A DNA stretch of 64,000 nucleotides, from NCBI RefSeq assembly GCF_021134715.1, contig NC_060020.1:2170001-2234000 (forward strand), given 5' to 3'. The DNA is from Daphnia pulex. Lineage: Eukaryota > Arthropoda > Branchiopoda > Diplostraca > Daphniidae. The notes under the pieces were generated by a model that was given only the letters and a program-made list of their open reading frames with translations, did no database searches and was not told the DNA's origin. Position numbers and translations under genes: made by a program. Positions 61,058 to 64,000 of the stretch are shown piece by piece (within the stretch, counting starts at the first letter, position 1; each line of letters begins with the position of its first letter).

Positions 61058-64000
61058 TCAAATCATCATTGACTGTAAATGAACCAATCTTGCGTGAGTG
61101 TCACCTGGCATTCGGTAGGGGATCATTCCAATGAACGTAGTTAAAGCACGTGCCTGTTTCCTAATCTGGTCCATAAACTAAAAGAAAATGTTAAATTATG
61201 AAATAAAATTGATAAAACTGCCATTCAAATTACCTCATCAGTATCTCCATCATCTCTTCGAGTTTGAACAAATCCCCTGGGTGCCCTAAATTATTGATTA
61301 ACAATATTTTAGTGATAAATTTAAATGGAAACTGTGGTTTAACGAACTTTGATTGCTTGTATTTTTTGTGGAGAATATTCATTGTCGCTAACAAAACATC
61401 TGGAATATTCCGACGGATATCATCGCTTAAGTTCCGGAAATTTGATACCCGAGACTCAACTTCATCGGGAGATAGAGGAATGAGTCTTAGTTTGGCGATT
61501 GTCTATAAGGAAACGAAGTAATATCGGAAACCACATATAATTACTGTTGTACAGATTTAACTTATGAATCAGTGACTTACTTCAAAAGCTTCGTGATATT
61601 TCTCTTCGTGATACAGAGAGAAAAAAATACCGAGATCAAGAAGAAGGAAGAAAGTTGCTGCAATATTAGGCAACAGTGATCCAGAGGCTTTTAATCGCTG
61701 GGCGAAGGCTAGAGCCCTATTCTGCACCCTCCAACTTTCCGATTCAATAGCAGCTGGTTGAGAGATGGAGCTGCTCAAGAGTCGACAAAGTAGTTCTATA
61801 ACTTTTGCATCGTCTTTTGCTAGCTCATAAAGGTGAACGGCATCTTCATGCAATCCCTTAGTCTCAGAATCTCTCGCCACCAACTCGATGATCTTTTGTG
61901 TGTCAACCTAAGTTTAGATAAAGAGTTTTATTAAGAGTGATTGAAAATGTTTTACAATATTGATACTTTAATCGAGTATTTACCTGCGTTCCTTTGAAAT
62001 GGTTCAAAAATCCTTGAGTTCGGGTTCCATCTACCTCGAGTCGACCAAGTAATAAGTCAAAGTTTCGCGATTCAAGGACAAGCTCACTTACGCAAGCAGT
62101 GAAAAGAGAGTCTCCTTTAGAACCTTTAATCCCTCTGTGAAATAATCGAATTCATTAGATTCCTTCACCAGTGAACCTATATTTCAAGACCATACCTTAA
62201 AAAGTAGAAATAGTGCAGTGCCTCTTTGGGATCAGTGGCTTCAAACTTGCGGGTATAAAGCATAACAAGGCGTGCAATATTTAGTCGTCTCAACGGTGGT
62301 TTGTCTGTTTGCTCCTTGGAAACTAACAATAAATATTTATAGTAAGATTTAATTTCAGTTGCAATATACGAGAATCTTACTCAGTGGTGACTGAACGTTA
62401 CTTGGTAGAGCCAAAAATTGACTTTCAAATAACGCCAGAGCCACGTGAAGTGAATGACAACGAAGTCTTTCAATGCGAGCGAAAAAATCAATTGCGGCTT
62501 CGAATTGTCCAGTGAGGAAAAGAACTTCAAAATAAAGAAAAGGTTCCTGGTAAGCTTTGAAATGACGTTCACCTATTCAAATTAAATCAAAATATTAAAT
62601 ATCTAATCGATGTTATCAAAAGATAAATCAAAATACCATATTCTTCCAAAACAAGTGATTGAAATTGAGAGTAGGTAACACGCTCGTGAGATGAGTCATG
62701 CCCAGCCAGCTCATCTTCTTTAAGTTGACAAAGTTTAATCCACAAGTAATCATCTGTTGATTGCGCTACTTCAGTGTGGTCATCATTGACATCACAAGCA
62801 GCCACGACACAATAAGAAGCACTGAATTTCGAAAATTTTATAAAGCCATGTTTTAAACAAATGTATAAGAATTTGTTGATACCGTTTGTAGGGGTCCGTC
62901 GATGTACGAATTATTTTTTTATACATCAATTTTGCATTGGTTTCCATACTGGGGCTTAGATTGCGATCACCACTTTGGATTAATTCTTCCAAAAGTCTCG
63001 TGAATTCTGCTACAATAGCCCTATAGTAACGCAGAAGTTAATAATTATATAAAATGAAAACCTGTTGTATGATCAAACACTAAAATACCCCGCTTGTTTG
63101 GATGCCTGTAAAGCGGCACTGACGTCTCCACAGCGCAGGCAGTAGTATATCAGTGGCCAAACAGGTTCACCATCGACAAATCCATCTTCTAACCCTGTTG
63201 TACGCGAAATTTGGCGTGCAGAAACAAAACTCCGCACAAGAGGAAACGTTCCTGGGATTCCTCCCAATTTGGCCGCTCCTAAATTGCTGTACACAGTCTG
63301 ACGAATATAGGATTTGTATCTGAAAAAAATTGAATTACAATTGAATTGAAATCTACAGTCAATATTTGGCCTTGTGTAAATTACCGATCTTCAAGATAAC
63401 GACGACCTTGATTCATAAAGGCTCTTTGCATTAAAGCACTTCCTCGAGATTTCAAGATATTGTCACCACTGATTTTGACTGGCACATCGACCATCATTCG
63501 TACCATATCCCATATGTCAGAGACGTTCTTGAAAGAAAAAGAAAAATTAATTCTATGATTTAACTTTGAAAACTGTATGATTGTTACTTGATCGTTAAAA
63601 GCTTGGGCAGTTTGTGCAAATTTTTCAGCTAAGCTAGGTTTGATGCCTCCCTTCAAAGTCTGATCATTGTATTCCATGACTGCTTTGACATATGCCATTT
63701 CTTGGAAGTCCAAAACACTTTTTGAGGAAATTGGGAGCATTCCTCCAGAAGTCATCTGTTGAATGGAAGACAGACAGTTATTACATGCATTAATTTAACT
63801 AGATTCAGTAAAAATTACTTCAGCAATTGGAAGGGAAATGTCCAACAATTCATCACTAGACTCAGTTAGGGCACTCAAAATTTGCTGCTTTTCTTTCTCC
63901 CATTCACTTTTTACTGAATCCCAGTACATTTGTTGGGCATGATTAAAACTCTGGAAAGGAAATGATTAAAATGTGTTCTTTCAAATTACTTTATAAAGCT
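61058..64000 (-). CDS. NUP93: Nucleoporin NUP93, 5' end missing
   Basis: Scaffold subunit of the nuclear pore inner ring (Nic96 family), linking NUP205/188, NUP155 and NUP62-complex modules. Exons on minus: about 64000-63990 (partial), 63950-63819, 63755-63588, 63527-63385, 63319-63089, 63020-62883, 62821-62637, 62572-62381, 62322-62196, 62134-61984, 61907-61581, 61502-61348, 61285-61234 and 61177-61058. All phases close. Matches to human NUP93 include [104 protein letters not shown] and the C-terminal [16 protein letters not shown]. About 700 residues are present; the N-terminal coiled-coil part lies beyond the window. The intron between 61348 and 61285 starts GTTCGT, a weak donor, but only this splice keeps the NUP93 frame. 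Confidence 0.95.

Overview
The window looks like arthropod nuclear DNA, most likely from a branchiopod crustacean such as Daphnia. Genes are closely packed, many introns are only 60-70 bp with GT..AG ends, homopolymer runs and microsatellites are abundant, and every recognisable protein is an animal-type protein. The species call is inference. All gene models were built by hand: each exon was placed by splice sites, reading phase and similarity to known families, and the phases of every model close.

Layout from left to right: (1) a neuroendocrine convertase 2 gene (PC2/amontillado) on + at 39-11493, lacking only its 5' end. (2) A five-exon gene on - at 12927-14697 that looks like ETAA1, the RPA-binding ATR activator. 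(3) A p24/TMED cargo receptor on + at 15030-16479 with an unusual Gln/Pro/Met repeat after the signal peptide. (4) An RPUSD2-type RNA pseudouridine synthase on - at 17844-56920 (or 57046). It spans about 39 kb because of two giant introns, and it carries a duplicated 88-nt exon that behaves like a mutually exclusive pair. (5) A DNAL4-type dynein light chain on + at 57357-57835. (6) Two tandem cold-shock-domain genes of the CARHSP1/CSDC2 family on - at 58291-59037 and 59799-60415. (7) The 3' two thirds or so of NUP93 on - at 61058-64000.

Several neighbours are divergent pairs with short shared upstream regions: ETAA1-like/TMED (332 bp) and RPUSD2/DNAL4 (310-436 bp). Others are convergent: PC2/ETAA1-like, TMED/RPUSD2 and DNAL4/CSD copy A. 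The genes do not form one pathway. They cover prohormone processing, replication stress signalling, early secretory transport, RNA modification, ciliary or cytoplasmic dynein, RNA binding and nuclear pore structure.

The most noteworthy points are the mutually exclusive exon pair in the pseudouridine synthase, a possible alternative His/Ala-rich first exon and a possible mitochondrial presequence in the same gene, a crustacean ETAA1 candidate, and a tandem CSD duplication in which one copy has cleanly lost its two 3' introns. I recognised no transposon, CRISPR array, tRNA or rRNA.
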